Source: PALSA-270 sp963770245 (GTDB lineage Bacteria; Acidobacteriota; Terriglobia; Terriglobales; Acidobacteriaceae). From it: a stretch of DNA of 64,000 bases. Within the stretch, counting starts at the first letter, position 1; every line of letters starts with the position of its first letter. Positions 22,824 to 32,455 of this stretch are shown one piece after another. The notes beneath the pieces are model-generated. The model did no database searches and had not been told where the DNA came from. It saw nothing but the letters and a program-made list of their open reading frames with translations. The position numbers were made by a program, and so were the translations under genes. The stretch is taken from contig CAVYOX010000010.1 of NCBI GenBank assembly GCA_963770245.1, positions 310,001 to 374,000 of the forward strand, read 5' to 3'.

Positions 22824-23681
22824 TCAGTCGGTGTTGCTGAAAACCAAAACCCCCTGGGCATCCCGATGGACCTCGATCGGTACCCGCGCCGGGCTGTTCG
22901 GAAAGTGCCATCCTTCCTCGCCGCTGTAAAGCTGGGTAATCCGCTTCACGTAGTTGCGGGTCTCCGCGAAATGCGGAACTCCGGCGCTGCGGGCGACTGC
23001 ACCCGCCCCGGCGTTATAGGCTGCGAGCGACAGCTGCACGTTGCCCCCATAGCTCTCCATCAGCTTTTTCAGGTGGCGTACGCCGGCGTCCACATTCTGC
23101 TCCGGGTCAAAGGGATTGGTCACATTCAGCTGGCGCGCCGTCTGCGGCATCAGCTGCATGAGGCCCATGGCTCCTTTACGAGAAACCGCGTTGGGGTTGA
23201 AGTTTGATTCCACCTTGATCACAGCCCGCACCAGATTGGAATCCACGTCGTGCCGCGCGGCCGCCTGATCGATGGCAGCGTCAATCTCCGCCGGCGTGAA
23301 GCTCTTGCGGACCGCGAAGTTCGGAGCCAGAGTTTCCGGGGAACCATTCGCAGCATTCTTTCCCAGATACTGATCCACTTCGGCCGCCGCCGATTGTGCG
23401 GCCCGCACGTTCGCCCGGGGCACCGGTTTCCACCGGTGTTCGGTCGCACTCCAATAGACCAGCGAACTGCGCGGGGCTAGGGCCGCGTGCCACGGCTGAG
23501 TCGGCCTGGCTGGGACGTAATCGTTCACATAGACCTTGTGCCCGTTATCGTCGGTGGAGGTGGTGATGGTTCCAGCTGCTTCGCCGGAACCGGCTTCTGC
23601 CTGCACGTATGGCGTGGTGAGAAAAAGGAAGGTCGCGATTACAGGACTTACCATCAGGGCGAGTTGCAGGCGCTTTCGCAT
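22824..23681 (-). CDS. Lytic transglycosylase, SLT family
   Basis: The exported protein of 285 residues has a signal peptide (residues 1-28), a DUF4124-like segment (DDNGHKVYVNDYVP) and the Slt lysozyme-like domain at about 130-250. The catalytic Glu lies in KVESNFNPNAVSRKGA, followed by GLMQLMP and AYNAGAG, all canonical. It cleaves the glycan chain to 1,6-anhydro products. It is directly upstream of the amidase on the same strand, 58 bases apart, and together they suggest a cell-wall remodelling unit. A strong promoter lies at 23775-23803. Confidence 0.9.
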   Translation of the reverse strand: MRKRLQLALMVSPVIATFLFLTTPYVQAEAGSGEAAGTITTSTDDNGHKVYVNDYVPARPTQPWHAALAPRSSLVYWSATEHRWKPVPRANVRAAQSAAAEVDQYLGKNAANGSPETLAPNFAVRKSFTPAEIDAAIDQAAARHDVDSNLVRAVIKVESNFNPNAVSRKGAMGLMQLMPQTARQLNVTNPFDPEQNVDAGVRHLKKLMESYGGNVQLSLAAYNAGAGAVARSAGVPHFAETRNYVKRITQLYSGEEGWHFPNSPARVPIEVHRDAQGVLVFSNTD

Positions 23682-23774
23682 AGCCGGGTACCAGCTTCTC
23701 CTCGCGGAGGCACACCCGCACCCCCGCTGCTACCTACCCGGAACCTGACAGAGAATCCTTACCAGAGTGAACCG

Positions 23775-23803
23775 ATTATAGGCTCGGGGGCTAGGTCGGG
23801 CAA
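23775..23803 (-). promoter_or_regulatory. Sigma-70-type promoter of the transglycosylase gene
   Basis: A perfect TATAAT (23780-23775) lies 17 bases after TTGCCC (23803-23798) on the minus strand. It starts about 95 bases upstream of the transglycosylase start and is the obvious promoter for the transglycosylase, amidase and possibly the DUF6599 gene. Confidence 0.6.
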
Positions 23804-23968
23804 TCTATCGAAGGGGTACTGAACCACGGTGGTAATCGACGTAAGTTACTGATGAAAAGACACTTCTTTTGTTCAAGTCGCAGGCGATCGGCGACTCCCA
23901 TGAGGCGCGCTGGCCCCGCCGCCGACCTGACCTTAGAGCCAAGCGTGCGCCCCGCGAGACCGCCGATC

Positions 23969-24367
23969 CTATCGGGGGGAAAGGGCTTCTCCCACGCCTG
24001 CGTCCTTCACGGAGTACCTGAGGCTGGGTTGGCACTCCGCGTACCCCGCGGTCTCGGTGACATCGGAGTGCGGACTGACCCGCGCCATCCGGTAGGTGCG
24101 CATCCGATAGCAGACCGGCGAAGAATCCATGCGATGGCTCGGGAGGAGGTAGCGGCCGACGACGATGGAATCGCCCGCAAGGGCATCCGACCGCATCGGC
24201 ATCGGAAATCGTTCTATCGCCATGCCTTCTGATGGGGGGAACCTGAGCCCGGTGAAACCGGTCGGGGGGAAAGCAGACTTCGCAGGCGGTGGTGGATCGG
24301 TCGCAAACCCGGCACCCACGGAAACCAGCCCGAAGAGCACGAGCAGGAAAAAGTTGATCACGCGCAT
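23969..24367 (-). CDS. Small exported protein, unrecognised
   Basis: A 132-residue protein begins MRVINFFLLVLFGLVSVGAG, a typical signal sequence, and ends in a mature part with one or two Cys (SSPVCYRMRTYRMAR, AECQPSLRYSVKDAG). Three bases upstream another ATG begins a longer frame; I took the ATG at 24367 because of the GAGGTGG ribosome site. No family is recognised. Confidence 0.55.
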   Translation of the reverse strand: MRVINFFLLVLFGLVSVGAGFATDPPPPAKSAFPPTGFTGLRFPPSEGMAIERFPMPMRSDALAGDSIVVGRYLLPSHRMDSSPVCYRMRTYRMARVSPHSDVTETAGYAECQPSLRYSVKDAGVGEALSPR

Positions 24368-24391
24368 AAAAACCACCTCGCGTTGGAAGCG

Positions 24392-24397
24392 ATTATA
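24392..24397 (-). promoter_or_regulatory. -10 box upstream of the small exported protein
   Basis: A perfect TATAAT on the minus strand lies 24 bases before the start at 24367. No convincing -35 hexamer is found at the correct distance, so it may be an extended or activator-dependent promoter. It sits between this gene and the divergent Rieske oxygenase. Confidence 0.4.
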
Positions 24398-24480
24398 GAC
24401 TCGAACGGAACCCGGATTCCCAAGCTTTTTTGCCCTGTGATTTACCCCTTAGCGGAGGCTGTAGTACGCTGCCCCTGTCC

Positions 24481-25611
24481 ATGAGCGAGCCCGAGAGTCC
24501 CCCACGCCAGACCGCGGATTCCCTGATGCTCCGCGGTTTCTGGTATCGCGCCCTGCCGAGCCACCAGGTGCGGGGGAACCAACTGCGCAAGTTGAGCTTG
24601 CTCGAAACCCCGCTGGTGGTCGGCCGCGGCCACCCGGCCGGTGGCTCTCCGCGACGCCCCTTCGCCCTGCACGACGCCTGCCCGCATCGTGGCATGCCAT
24701 TGTCCTGCGGTCGCTTCGACGGTCAGCAATTGGAGTGCAGCTATCACGGCTGGCGCTTCGACGCCTACACCGGCCAATGTCAGCTGATTCCGTCTCTTAC
24801 CGCGGATCAGAACATGAGGGTCGACCGCATCTACGCGGGCGGCTACCCGTGCGTGGAGCGCGACGGTTTTCTCTGGGTCTTCCTCCCCGATCCCGGTCCG
24901 AGCGGAGCCGGTTTCACCAAGCCCGCCGACGCGCCCGTCGAGGTACCCGAGGTTCCGAAATTCAGCGAGAATTTCCAGACTGCCTACCTGACCGCCGACA
25001 TGCCGGTCAGCGTGGACCACGGCATCATTGGATTGATGGATCCCGCGCACGGGCCTTTTGTTCACCAGGCCTGGTGGTGGCGCAAGCGCGAGAGCATCCA
25101 CGAAAAGCAGAAGCATTTCGAGCCCATCCCCAACGGCTTTCGCATGAGCGCCCACACCCCGAGCTCAAACAGCGCACCTTATAAACTGCTGCGCCTCTAT
25201 GCCGCCGCCGATGCCATCACCACCACCATCGACTTCATCCTTCCGAACCTGCGTCTGGAAACCATCCGCGCGGGCAAGTACTGGTTTTCTTCGCTCACCA
25301 CGGTCACTCCGATCGCGCGCAGCCAATGCCGTATTGATGTGGTGGCTTGCTGGAATATTTTCCGCTGGATGCCCTTTGGGCCGTCGCTGCTGAAGTTTGT
25401 GTTCGCGAAATTCGTCGAGCAGGATCGCCGCACCATGGAGCTACAAGCCGAGGGCTTAAAGCACAATCCCCGCCTGATGCTCATCGACGACGCCGATCGC
25501 CCGGCCAAGTGGTATTTCGCCTTGAAAGCGGCCTATCGGGAGGCCCAGCTGGCCGGCGGGGAGATGAAGCACCCGATGGCTGGTCCGGTGACCCTGAAGT
25601 GGAGAAGCTGA
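24481..25611 (+). CDS. Rieske non-haem iron oxygenase, alpha subunit
   Basis: The protein of 376 residues has an N-terminal Rieske domain with CPHRG (about 67-71) and CSYHGW (about 87-92), the Cys2His2 ligands of the [2Fe2S] cluster, and a C-terminal catalytic domain. A D-x2-H-x4-H pattern (MDPAHGPFVH, about 182-191) supplies the mononuclear Fe ligands. The sequence most resembles the PaO/vanillate-demethylase-type oxygenases that act on ring systems. Its own reductase is not next to it, and the substrate is unknown. ATG 24481 was chosen over 24430 because the longer form has no domain match. It is divergent from the small exported protein. Confidence 0.85.
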   Translation: MSEPESPPRQTADSLMLRGFWYRALPSHQVRGNQLRKLSLLETPLVVGRGHPAGGSPRRPFALHDACPHRGMPLSCGRFDGQQLECSYHGWRFDAYTGQCQLIPSLTADQNMRVDRIYAGGYPCVERDGFLWVFLPDPGPSGAGFTKPADAPVEVPEVPKFSENFQTAYLTADMPVSVDHGIIGLMDPAHGPFVHQAWWWRKRESIHEKQKHFEPIPNGFRMSAHTPSSNSAPYKLLRLYAAADAITTTIDFILPNLRLETIRAGKYWFSSLTTVTPIARSQCRIDVVACWNIFRWMPFGPSLLKFVFAKFVEQDRRTMELQAEGLKHNPRLMLIDDADRPAKWYFALKAAYREAQLAGGEMKHPMAGPVTLKWRS

Positions 25612-25683
25612 TCCCCCTTGCGGGGGATGCGTTCCTCTGCCCCCGTCTCGCCCCGCGCAGTCACGCGCGGTGTCACCGACCGC

Positions 25684-26046
25684 TCATTCCTCGGCCAGCC
25701 AATCCATGGCTTGTTCGCGAGTATCGAACTTCGGCAACTCCCGCTGCGAAAACGTCTTGAAATTCTCGTAGAACACGTTCGGCAGGCTGGCGGTCCCGAC
25801 CCATGCCGAGCGTTTTACATAGGGCCGGTCGAGGGTCAGCACTTCTTTGATGCGGGTGGCAACTTCCTTGTCCACGTGCGCGCCGGAGAAGTCGGCGAGT
25901 GAGAGGACCGAGTCGCGCGGTTGCTGTGCCATGGTGGTCCGAATTTCATCGAGGAGAAGCAGGATCTCCTGCTTCGTTCCCTGGCTGAAATCGATCAGCA
26001 GGATCGTCTTGTCGTGGTGCTTGACGAAGCGAAGGCGGTCATCCAT
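25684..26046 (-). CDS. STAS/SpoIIAA-like protein
   Basis: The protein of 120 residues has the beta-alpha pattern of SpoIIAA-like stand-alone proteins: LLIDFSQGTKQEILLLLDEI, a SLADFSGAHV strand-loop, and PYVKRSAWVG followed by FKTFSQRELPKFDTREQA. These are small cytoplasmic domains of unclear role, in some cases lipid or nucleotide binding. It follows alaS on the same strand after an 85-base gap, suggesting co-transcription. Convergent with the Rieske oxygenase. Confidence 0.6.
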   Translation of the reverse strand: MDDRLRFVKHHDKTILLIDFSQGTKQEILLLLDEIRTTMAQQPRDSVLSLADFSGAHVDKEVATRIKEVLTLDRPYVKRSAWVGTASLPNVFYENFKTFSQRELPKFDTREQAMDWLAEE

Positions 26047-26131
26047 GAGAACCTCCGGACGAGCTGAGAGTCGAAGAACGGGAGACTAAGAACCGGGAAA
26101 AGCCGCAACTCCGGGGGCCCAGGTCAATTCC

Positions 26132-28879
26132 CTAATTCGAAAGCAGAGTTTCCACCACCTGATAGACCTCGCCGAGGGCGGCATCGAGCGAGCCGGGATC
26201 CTTCCCGCCCGCTTCCGCCAGATCCGGACGTCCGCCGCCTTTCCCGCCCACTCTCTCGGCCACCGGGGCGATGACTCTTCCGGCCGGAATGCGGCCGCTC
26301 AAATCCTTGGTTACGCCCACGATGAGGGAGACGCTGCCGTTCGAGGCGGACCCGAGCACCACGACTCCCGAGCCTAGCTTGTCGCGCAGTTGGTCGACCA
26401 GAGTTCGCATCTGCGAACGTTCCAGATGGTCGACGCGGTGGGCCAATACTTTCACGCCACGGACCTGTTTGATCTGGTCGCTCACCAAAGCCACCGAAGA
26501 CGATGCCGACTTCATTCGCGCCTGATCCAACTCCCGCGTCAAGCGCTTGATCTCCGCGTCTCTTTTCCCCAATTCGGCTTGCAAGGCTTCGGCGGGAGAG
26601 AGTGAGGTTTCACGAGCCGCCAGACCGGCGACCACCTCTTCGAGCTGGTGGTCTTGGCGAAAGTGTGCGACCGAGCCCTCGCCCGTGACCGCCTCCACGC
26701 GCCGCACCCCCGACGATACGCTGCCTTCTTTCAGAATCTTGATCAGGCCGATTTCGCCGGTCGCCGAAGTGTGCGTCCCTCCGCAGAGCTCGGTCGAGAA
26801 ATTCCCGATCTTGACCACCCGCACCTGGTTGCCATACTTCTCCCCAAACAAGGCCATGGCGTGATACTCGTTGACGGCAACCTCGATCGGCACATCCACC
26901 ATGGTCTCGACCTTCTGGTTGCGCAGCACCTCCTGGTTGATCAGGTCCTCGATGTCATCGAGTTCTTGATCTTCGACAGCGGCGAAGTGGGAGAAGTCAA
27001 AGCGCAGGTGGTTCGGGGCCACGAGCGACCCCGCCTGCTTGACATGCTTACCCAGAACCTCGCGCAGCCCGGCGTGCAGAAGGTGGGTGGCGGTGTGGTT
27101 CCGCATCGTGGCCTGGCGGATGTCGGTCGAGACCACGGCGTCCACATGATCGCCCACCCGGATCAGGCGCTTGGCGATGGCGGAGTGGGCCCGCACCCCC
27201 TGAACCGGGTAATAACACCCCTTCACCTCGGCGACCACCGTATTGTGATCGTCGCTCATGAGCCATCCCCGGTCGCCAACCTGGCCGCCGGATTCGGCAT
27301 AGAAGGGGGTGTGGTCGAGAATGATTTCGCCCTCATCCCCGGGACGAAGTTCCCTCGCGCCTTGCCCTTGGTGAAGGATGGCGAGGACTTCCGAGCCTTC
27401 AGAACGGGTCTGGCGATAGCCTTCGAAGCGCGAGCTCGGAAGTTGCCGGTAGGCGGGATTGGCCGTCTGCTTGGCCGCCCCCTTCCAGGATGCCCGAGCC
27501 CGTTCACGCTGCTCGGCCATCGCGCGGTCGAAGCCGGCTTGATCAAAAGCCAGGCCCTGGTCGCGGGCGGCGTCTTGCATGAAGTCCAGGGGGATGCCAA
27601 AGGTGTCATAGAGCTTGAACGCCTGATCGCCAGAGAGAACCTTGTCGCCCGCAGGGGAACCGGCTGAGGTGCTCGACTGCATGGCCTCTTCGAGTCTCCC
27701 CAAACCGATATCGAGCGTATGGGCGAAGCGTTGCTCCTCGGACCGTACGGTTTTCGCTGCCCGCTCGGCGGTCTCTTTCAGCTCGGGATACGCATCCTGC
27801 ATCTGATCGCGCACCGCGAAAACCATCTCATGCAGGAAGGGCTTCGTCTGTCCGAGCAGCCTCCCGTGCGTGATGGCACGCCGGATGATCTTGCGCAGCA
27901 CATAGCCGCGGCCTTCATTCGACGGCAGCACGCCGTCCGAGATCAGAAATGTCGCGGCCCGCGAATGGTCGGCAATGACTCGCAAGGAAGCGGCCGATTT
28001 GTGGCTCGAGCGATCGCCTGAGCTCGGCTCGAGCGGACGACCGGATGAAAGACCCGGGTGGCGAGCGCCCGTCAGCTCGGCCGCCCGGCGGATCAGGGGG
28101 CGAAACAAATCGGTGTCGTAGTTGGAGATCACCCCCTCGAGCACCGCCGTGACCCGCTCGAGGCCCATGCCGGTATCGATCGAGGGTTTGGGCAGGGGAG
28201 CCAGCTGGCCGCTCGGGTCGCGATCGAACTGCATGAACACCAGATTCCAGATTTCGACATAGCGCCCGCAATCGCAGGGGAACGCGCAGTCCGCATGCTC
28301 CTCGTCCGAGGCCGCCGGTCCCATATCGTAATGAATTTCACTGCACGGGCCGCAGGGGCCGGTATCCCCCATCTGCCAGAAGTTGTCCTTGATGCCGGCC
28401 TCGAAAATTCGGTCTCTCGCTACGCTCTGGGCGACCCATAGGTCGTAGGCTTCGGCATCGCGCTCCAGTCCGCCTTCGCCGTTGAAGATGGTCACGTATA
28501 GCTTGTCCCGGGCAATCGAAAACCATTCGGGCGAAGTAATCAGCTCCCAGGCGAAGGCAATGGCGTCTTTTTTGAAATAGTCGCCGAAGGAGAAATTTCC
28601 CAGCATCTCGAAAAACGTGTGGTGCCGGTTGGTAAAACCGACGTTTTCGAGATCGTTGTGCTTTCCTCCCGCGCGCACGCACTTCTGGGATGAAGTCGCA
28701 CGCGCGTAGTCGCGCTTTTCGAGACCGAGAAAGACATCTTTGAACTGATTCATCCCGGCATTGGTGAACAGCAGAGTGGGGTCGTTGGCCGGCGCAAGCG
28801 ACGACGAATGCACCTCGCGGTGACCCTTCTGGACAAAGAAGTCCAGGAATTTCCGCCGAATTTCGGGCCCGGTGAGCAT
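26132..28879 (-). CDS. alaS: Alanyl-tRNA synthetase
   Basis: This is the class II synthetase that charges tRNA-Ala, of usual length (915 residues). Motifs are in order: GPEIRRKFLDFFV at the N-terminus, class II motif 2 around RYVEIWNLVFMQF, then the editing domain with HTATHLLHAGLRE and CGGTHTSATGEIG, which supply zinc ligands, and a C-Ala domain with GGGKGG-type RVGGKGGGRPDLAEAGG. The longer start at TTG 28894 is possible, but I took the ATG at 28879 because MLTGPEIRR matches the usual N-terminus. The neighbour recX follows on the same strand. Confidence 0.97.
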   Translation of the reverse strand: MLTGPEIRRKFLDFFVQKGHREVHSSSLAPANDPTLLFTNAGMNQFKDVFLGLEKRDYARATSSQKCVRAGGKHNDLENVGFTNRHHTFFEMLGNFSFGDYFKKDAIAFAWELITSPEWFSIARDKLYVTIFNGEGGLERDAEAYDLWVAQSVARDRIFEAGIKDNFWQMGDTGPCGPCSEIHYDMGPAASDEEHADCAFPCDCGRYVEIWNLVFMQFDRDPSGQLAPLPKPSIDTGMGLERVTAVLEGVISNYDTDLFRPLIRRAAELTGARHPGLSSGRPLEPSSGDRSSHKSAASLRVIADHSRAATFLISDGVLPSNEGRGYVLRKIIRRAITHGRLLGQTKPFLHEMVFAVRDQMQDAYPELKETAERAAKTVRSEEQRFAHTLDIGLGRLEEAMQSSTSAGSPAGDKVLSGDQAFKLYDTFGIPLDFMQDAARDQGLAFDQAGFDRAMAEQRERARASWKGAAKQTANPAYRQLPSSRFEGYRQTRSEGSEVLAILHQGQGARELRPGDEGEIILDHTPFYAESGGQVGDRGWLMSDDHNTVVAEVKGCYYPVQGVRAHSAIAKRLIRVGDHVDAVVSTDIRQATMRNHTATHLLHAGLREVLGKHVKQAGSLVAPNHLRFDFSHFAAVEDQELDDIEDLINQEVLRNQKVETMVDVPIEVAVNEYHAMALFGEKYGNQVRVVKIGNFSTELCGGTHTSATGEIGLIKILKEGSVSSGVRRVEAVTGEGSVAHFRQDHQLEEVVAGLAARETSLSPAEALQAELGKRDAEIKRLTRELDQARMKSASSSVALVSDQIKQVRGVKVLAHRVDHLERSQMRTLVDQLRDKLGSGVVVLGSASNGSVSLIVGVTKDLSGRIPAGRVIAPVAERVGGKGGGRPDLAEAGGKDPGSLDAALGEVYQVVETLLSN

Positions 28880-29006
28880 ACGAACCAAATCCAAAGATCA
28901 CTTCTACCGAGGCAAGAGACCAATTCTAAACGATAACCGTCGAGACCACGGCGAACCCCGCAGGTCTTCCGGAATTCGCCATGGTCCTCGATGGCCGGGC
29001 CGGGGG

Positions 29007-29543
29007 TTATTCCGCGGTTTCTTCTTCGAGGGCGCTCAGCGTCTCCTCATCGACATCCCATTTTTTCAGGATGGTGAAGATGGTCTTGGCCCCGAAGCCC
29101 GCCCGCATCAGCTGGCGAAAGATCCGCGCCGCCTGCTTCTGATCGCGCGGCTTCCGCAAGCGCTTGCGCCCGAGATAATCCCGCGCCTGTTTCTCCTCGT
29201 TCACTTCGTCGTAAGCGAGGTCCACGGCTTTATCGATGAGGTCGCCGTGAACCCCCTTGCTCTTCAGATCACTGGCCACGCGCCGGCGCCCAAATTTTTC
29301 ATTGTCGCGGCGGAAGGAAGAGTAAGCGGCCGCATACTTCGCATCGTTCAGATATCCTTGGTCTTTCAGCCGCCGGATGACCAACTCCACGAGTGTCTGC
29401 CCGATCTCGGTCTCGGCTTGGACGCGCGGTCGCAGCAGCCGCTTGAGCTCTGCCACGGAACGCATCCGGCGGCCGAGCGCGCCCACGGCGTACTCGTAAA
29501 GCTCGCTCTCGGTGTAGGTCTTCCGCGGACGAGGAAATGCCAT
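29007..29543 (-). CDS. recX: RecX family regulatory protein
   Basis: The all-helical protein of 178 residues has three tandem three-helix repeats: ALGRRMRSVAELKRLLRPRV, the middle with LVIRRLKDQGYLNDAKYAAA and KFGRRRVASDLKSKGV, and the last with KRLRKPRDQKQAARIFRQL. RecX binds RecA filaments and limits recombinase activity. ATG 29543 is just after GGGGAG. A longer upstream frame runs into the repetitive, Gly/Arg-rich bases after pilT and has no domain match. recA itself is not in the window. Confidence 0.88.
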   Translation of the reverse strand: MAFPRPRKTYTESELYEYAVGALGRRMRSVAELKRLLRPRVQAETEIGQTLVELVIRRLKDQGYLNDAKYAAAYSSFRRDNEKFGRRRVASDLKSKGVHGDLIDKAVDLAYDEVNEEKQARDYLGRKRLRKPRDQKQAARIFRQLMRAGFGAKTIFTILKKWDVDEETLSALEEETAE

Positions 29544-29752
29544 CTCCCCGACCTTACCCCAATCCCAGAAGAAAAGCATTCCTCGGAGCAGGATTCGGAC
29601 CAAGATTCGCAGGCAGAGCGGAGGGAAGTCCGGAGGGGGGTGCGAAGGGGAAGATCGGAGGGAAGTCCGGAGGGAAGAGCCGGGTGGATTCGCCGAAGCG
29701 CCCCGCAAGCCAAAACCGGCGGGCCCCTTCCCCGCCGGTCGAGGGGGAAACT

Positions 29753-30877
29753 CTAGCCGCCGGTGTAGCCGGTGGCCTGCATGGCGTTGCGCGAAATGTC
29801 GCTGGTCGAAGAAACGCCCTGCATGCGCAGTTTGAAGTCGTCGGCGTTTGAGGCGTTCTCCAAAGCCGTGTCGTAGGAAATAAGACCCGCCTGGAACAAA
29901 TCCCAGAGCGACTGGTCGAAGGTCTGCATGCCGTACTGCGAAACGCCAGAAGAAATGGCGTCGCGAACCGCGCGCGTCTTCTCCGGCACCAGAATGCATT
30001 CCCGAATGTAGGCGGTATTGATCATGACTTCGACCGCCGGCACGCGGCCCTCGGCGTCGCTGCGTTTCACCAGCCGCTGACTGATGATGGCGCGCAGCAC
30101 GGCCGCAAGTTGCAGACGAATCTGCTTTTGCTCGGGGGGCGAGAACACGGCAATAATGCGGTTGATGGTTTCGACCGCGTCGAGCGTGTGCAAGGTGGAA
30201 AACACCATGTGTCCGGTTTCCGCCGCGTGCAGCGCCGTGCTGATGGTCTCGACGTCGCGCATTTCGCCCACCAGAATCACATCCGGATCCTGGCGCAGAG
30301 AAGCCCGCAGCGCCGCCGAGAACGACGGCGTGTCGACTTCAATTTCGCGCTGGTTGACGTAGCCCTTCTTGTCGCGGTGCAGGAATTCGATGGGATCTTC
30401 GATGGTGATGATGTGTTCGGCTCGGGTGGAGTTGATGCGGTCCACCATGGCGGCCAGAGTTGTCGATTTACCGGATCCGGTCACGCCCGTGACCAGAACC
30501 AGGCCGCGCGGCATATCGCAAATCTGCTCGACAATCTTTGGCAGATACAGTTCGTCGAGGGCGCGGATCTTGGTGGGGATCACGCGCAGCACCAGGCCAA
30601 CGTTACCCCGCTGCTGGAATACGTTCACCCGGAAGCGGCCGAGACCGGCCACCCCGTACGCCATGTCGATCTCGGCGGTCTCTTTGAACTTCTGCTTCTG
30701 TCGCGCCGACATCATGCTGAACGCCATGGTCAGCATGTCCTCCGCGCTGATGCGCGGCTGGTCGGTGAGCGGGACCAGATCCCCGTCAATGCGCAGGTGC
30801 GGATAGTTCCCCACCTTCAGATGTAAATCGGAAGCACGCCGTTCCATGGCGGTAGCCAGCAAGTCATCGATATTCAT
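29753..30877 (-). CDS. pilT: Type IV pilus retraction ATPase PilT
   Basis: This is the hexameric ATPase of 374 residues that retracts type IV pili. The N-terminal PAS-like domain (LLATAMERRASDLHLKVG) is followed by the Walker A GVTGSGKSTT (about 130-139), Asp box ITIEDPIEFLH, Walker B DVILVGEMRD, and the His box AAETGHMVFSTLHT. The AIRNLIRE signature of PilT retraction ATPases is represented by TRAVRDAISSG, so it is diverged there. Downstream of it on the minus strand are recX and alaS. A pilus operon is not otherwise visible. Confidence 0.95.
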   Translation of the reverse strand: MNIDDLLATAMERRASDLHLKVGNYPHLRIDGDLVPLTDQPRISAEDMLTMAFSMMSARQKQKFKETAEIDMAYGVAGLGRFRVNVFQQRGNVGLVLRVIPTKIRALDELYLPKIVEQICDMPRGLVLVTGVTGSGKSTTLAAMVDRINSTRAEHIITIEDPIEFLHRDKKGYVNQREIEVDTPSFSAALRASLRQDPDVILVGEMRDVETISTALHAAETGHMVFSTLHTLDAVETINRIIAVFSPPEQKQIRLQLAAVLRAIISQRLVKRSDAEGRVPAVEVMINTAYIRECILVPEKTRAVRDAISSGVSQYGMQTFDQSLWDLFQAGLISYDTALENASNADDFKLRMQGVSSTSDISRNAMQATGYTGG

Positions 30878-31070
30878 TCTGGGGTTTCCTGAAAGTCAGT
30901 TCGTATCATGGACCAAAGGCCGTTACCTCCCAAGATGACCTTGGTAACGCCAATTCGGGGGCCGCCCGCTTGGGGGAACTCGCCAGGATTGGCCGCGGGC
31001 GCGGGAATGGCCGAGGATTTTCGCCGCTTCGGCCGAAGAACGGGCGGTGAGTGGCGAAAAGCGGGCAATA

Positions 31071-31099
31071 GAAAGCCGCCTGATCCGTAGGCGGCTTTC
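31071..31099. terminator. Strong bidirectional hairpin
   Basis: GAAAGCCGCC/GGCGGCTTTC forms a perfect 10-bp stem with a 9-base loop. It lies in the 370-base gap between pilT (30877) and ilvE (31249), 150 bases past the end of ilvE on the minus strand. It is the likely end of the ilvE transcript. The remainder of the gap contains a short tandem repeat at 31202-31229 and nothing coding. Confidence 0.55.
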
Positions 31100-31201
31100 G
31101 TACCAAAGTTTCTTAAGCTCTTTAGGTTCTTTGACTCTGAGGTCTTGAACCGTTCCGTTTTTTAGCCCTCACTGAACTCTAACTCTTCAGTTGCTGGGGT
31201 C

Positions 31202-31229
31202 TTTACCTCTTTACCTCTTTACCTCTTTC
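31202..31229. repeat. 9-base tandem repeat (TTTACCTCT)
   Basis: Three contiguous copies of TTTACCTCT lie 20 bases beyond the ilvE stop. Read on the minus strand they are purine-rich. Confidence 0.7.
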
Positions 31230-31248
31230 TTTTTTCTTTGGCCTTCGC

Positions 31249-32196
31249 TTACACGCTGACCGGCTGCTTGCTGCCGACCGCCACCGGCGTGAGCCAGCCG
31301 AAGCGATCGGGCTTTTCGCCGCGAATGATGGCAAAGAATTCTTTCTGGATGGCCTTGGTCACCGGCCCAGTCGTGCCGTTGCCCACGCTGATCCTGTCCA
31401 CCGACCGGATGGGAGTCACTTCGGCCGCGGTTCCGGTGAAGAAGGCTTCCTCCGCGATGTACAGCATCTCGCGTGGAATCCCCTGCTCAACCACCGCAAT
31501 TCCCAGCTCGCGTGCAATCTGCAGCACCGAGTCTCGCGTAATTCCCGGCAGTACCGAATTGCCGAGCGGAGAAGTCTGCAAGGCGCCATGACGCACCACA
31601 AACACGTTCTCTCCCGAGCCTTCACTCACGTAGCCATGGGTGTCGAGGGCAATGCCCTCCACATAGCCGTTGATGGTGGCTTCCATCTTGATCAGCTGCG
31701 AGTTCATGTAGTTCGCGCCCGACTTGGCCATGGCGGGCAGAGTATTCGGCGCCAGCCGCGTCCAGGTAGAAACGCAAACATCCACTCCCTCGTTGGCGTC
31801 GCCGCCCAGATATTTTCCCCAAGGATAGTTCGCGATATACACCTCGGTCGGGGACTTCAGCGGGTGCACGCCTGCCTCACCGTAGCCGCGGAACACGATC
31901 GGCCGCACATAGCACGGCCAAACGCCATTGGCCCGCACCAGTTCCGCCATGCCGGTGATCAGTTCTTCGACCGAGTAATCCACGTCGATGCGGTAGATCT
32001 TGGCCGAATCGAGCAGCCGCTGCATGTGCTCGGGAGCACGAAAAATCGCCGGCCCATGGGGCGGCGCATAGCACCGCACTCCTTCAAATACCGACGAGCC
32101 GTAGTGCACGACATGCGACATCACATGAATGGTGGCTTCTTCCCAAGGAATAAGTTCGCCGTTATGCCAAATCTTCTCTGTCTTTTGAATGGGCAT
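31249..32196 (-). CDS. ilvE: Branched-chain amino acid aminotransferase
   Basis: The PLP enzyme of 315 residues transaminates Val, Leu and Ile (fold type IV). The N-terminal IWHNGELIPWEEATIHVMSH and GSSVFEGVRCY are canonical; the PLP lysine lies in MNSQLIKMEAT (about 167-177) and EGSGENVFVVR follows. The ending SVGNGTTGPVTKAIQKEFF is usual for IlvE. ATG 32196 has an AAGGAG-like site just upstream. It is monocistronic here. A perfect TATAAT (minus, 32311-32306) lies about 110 bases upstream and may be its -10, though no good -35 accompanies it. Confidence 0.95.
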   Translation of the reverse strand: MPIQKTEKIWHNGELIPWEEATIHVMSHVVHYGSSVFEGVRCYAPPHGPAIFRAPEHMQRLLDSAKIYRIDVDYSVEELITGMAELVRANGVWPCYVRPIVFRGYGEAGVHPLKSPTEVYIANYPWGKYLGGDANEGVDVCVSTWTRLAPNTLPAMAKSGANYMNSQLIKMEATINGYVEGIALDTHGYVSEGSGENVFVVRHGALQTSPLGNSVLPGITRDSVLQIARELGIAVVEQGIPREMLYIAEEAFFTGTAAEVTPIRSVDRISVGNGTTGPVTKAIQKEFFAIIRGEKPDRFGWLTPVAVGSKQPVSV

Positions 32197-32455
32197 CGAA
32201 ACTCCTTACACCAAACCCCGAGCGCTCAGTAAAGCGGAATCGGCTTCCGGTCAGGCAGTATCCCCCGGAAAACTGGGGGGAGAAAGCCTGGAACACCGCC
32301 CCTAAATTATAACCCGCGCTCCAGAAATGAACTGATTACTCAAGTATACCTTTCCCCGTAAAGATCTGTGTCGGATATACTTGCCTGCACTTTCCTCGAC
32401 CGGCAGTGCGCTGCCCAACCTGCGGAAACTGAACTGGAACTGAAAGCGACACGCT

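Noticed and set aside
26648..27667. Long plus-strand frame over alaS
   Set aside because: Shadow of alaS; alaS motifs are on the other strand in the correct order.
29544..29752. GGAAGTCCGGAGGG-like repeats suggesting a structured element
   Set aside because: Irregular purine-rich repeats without consistent period; probably low-complexity spacer.
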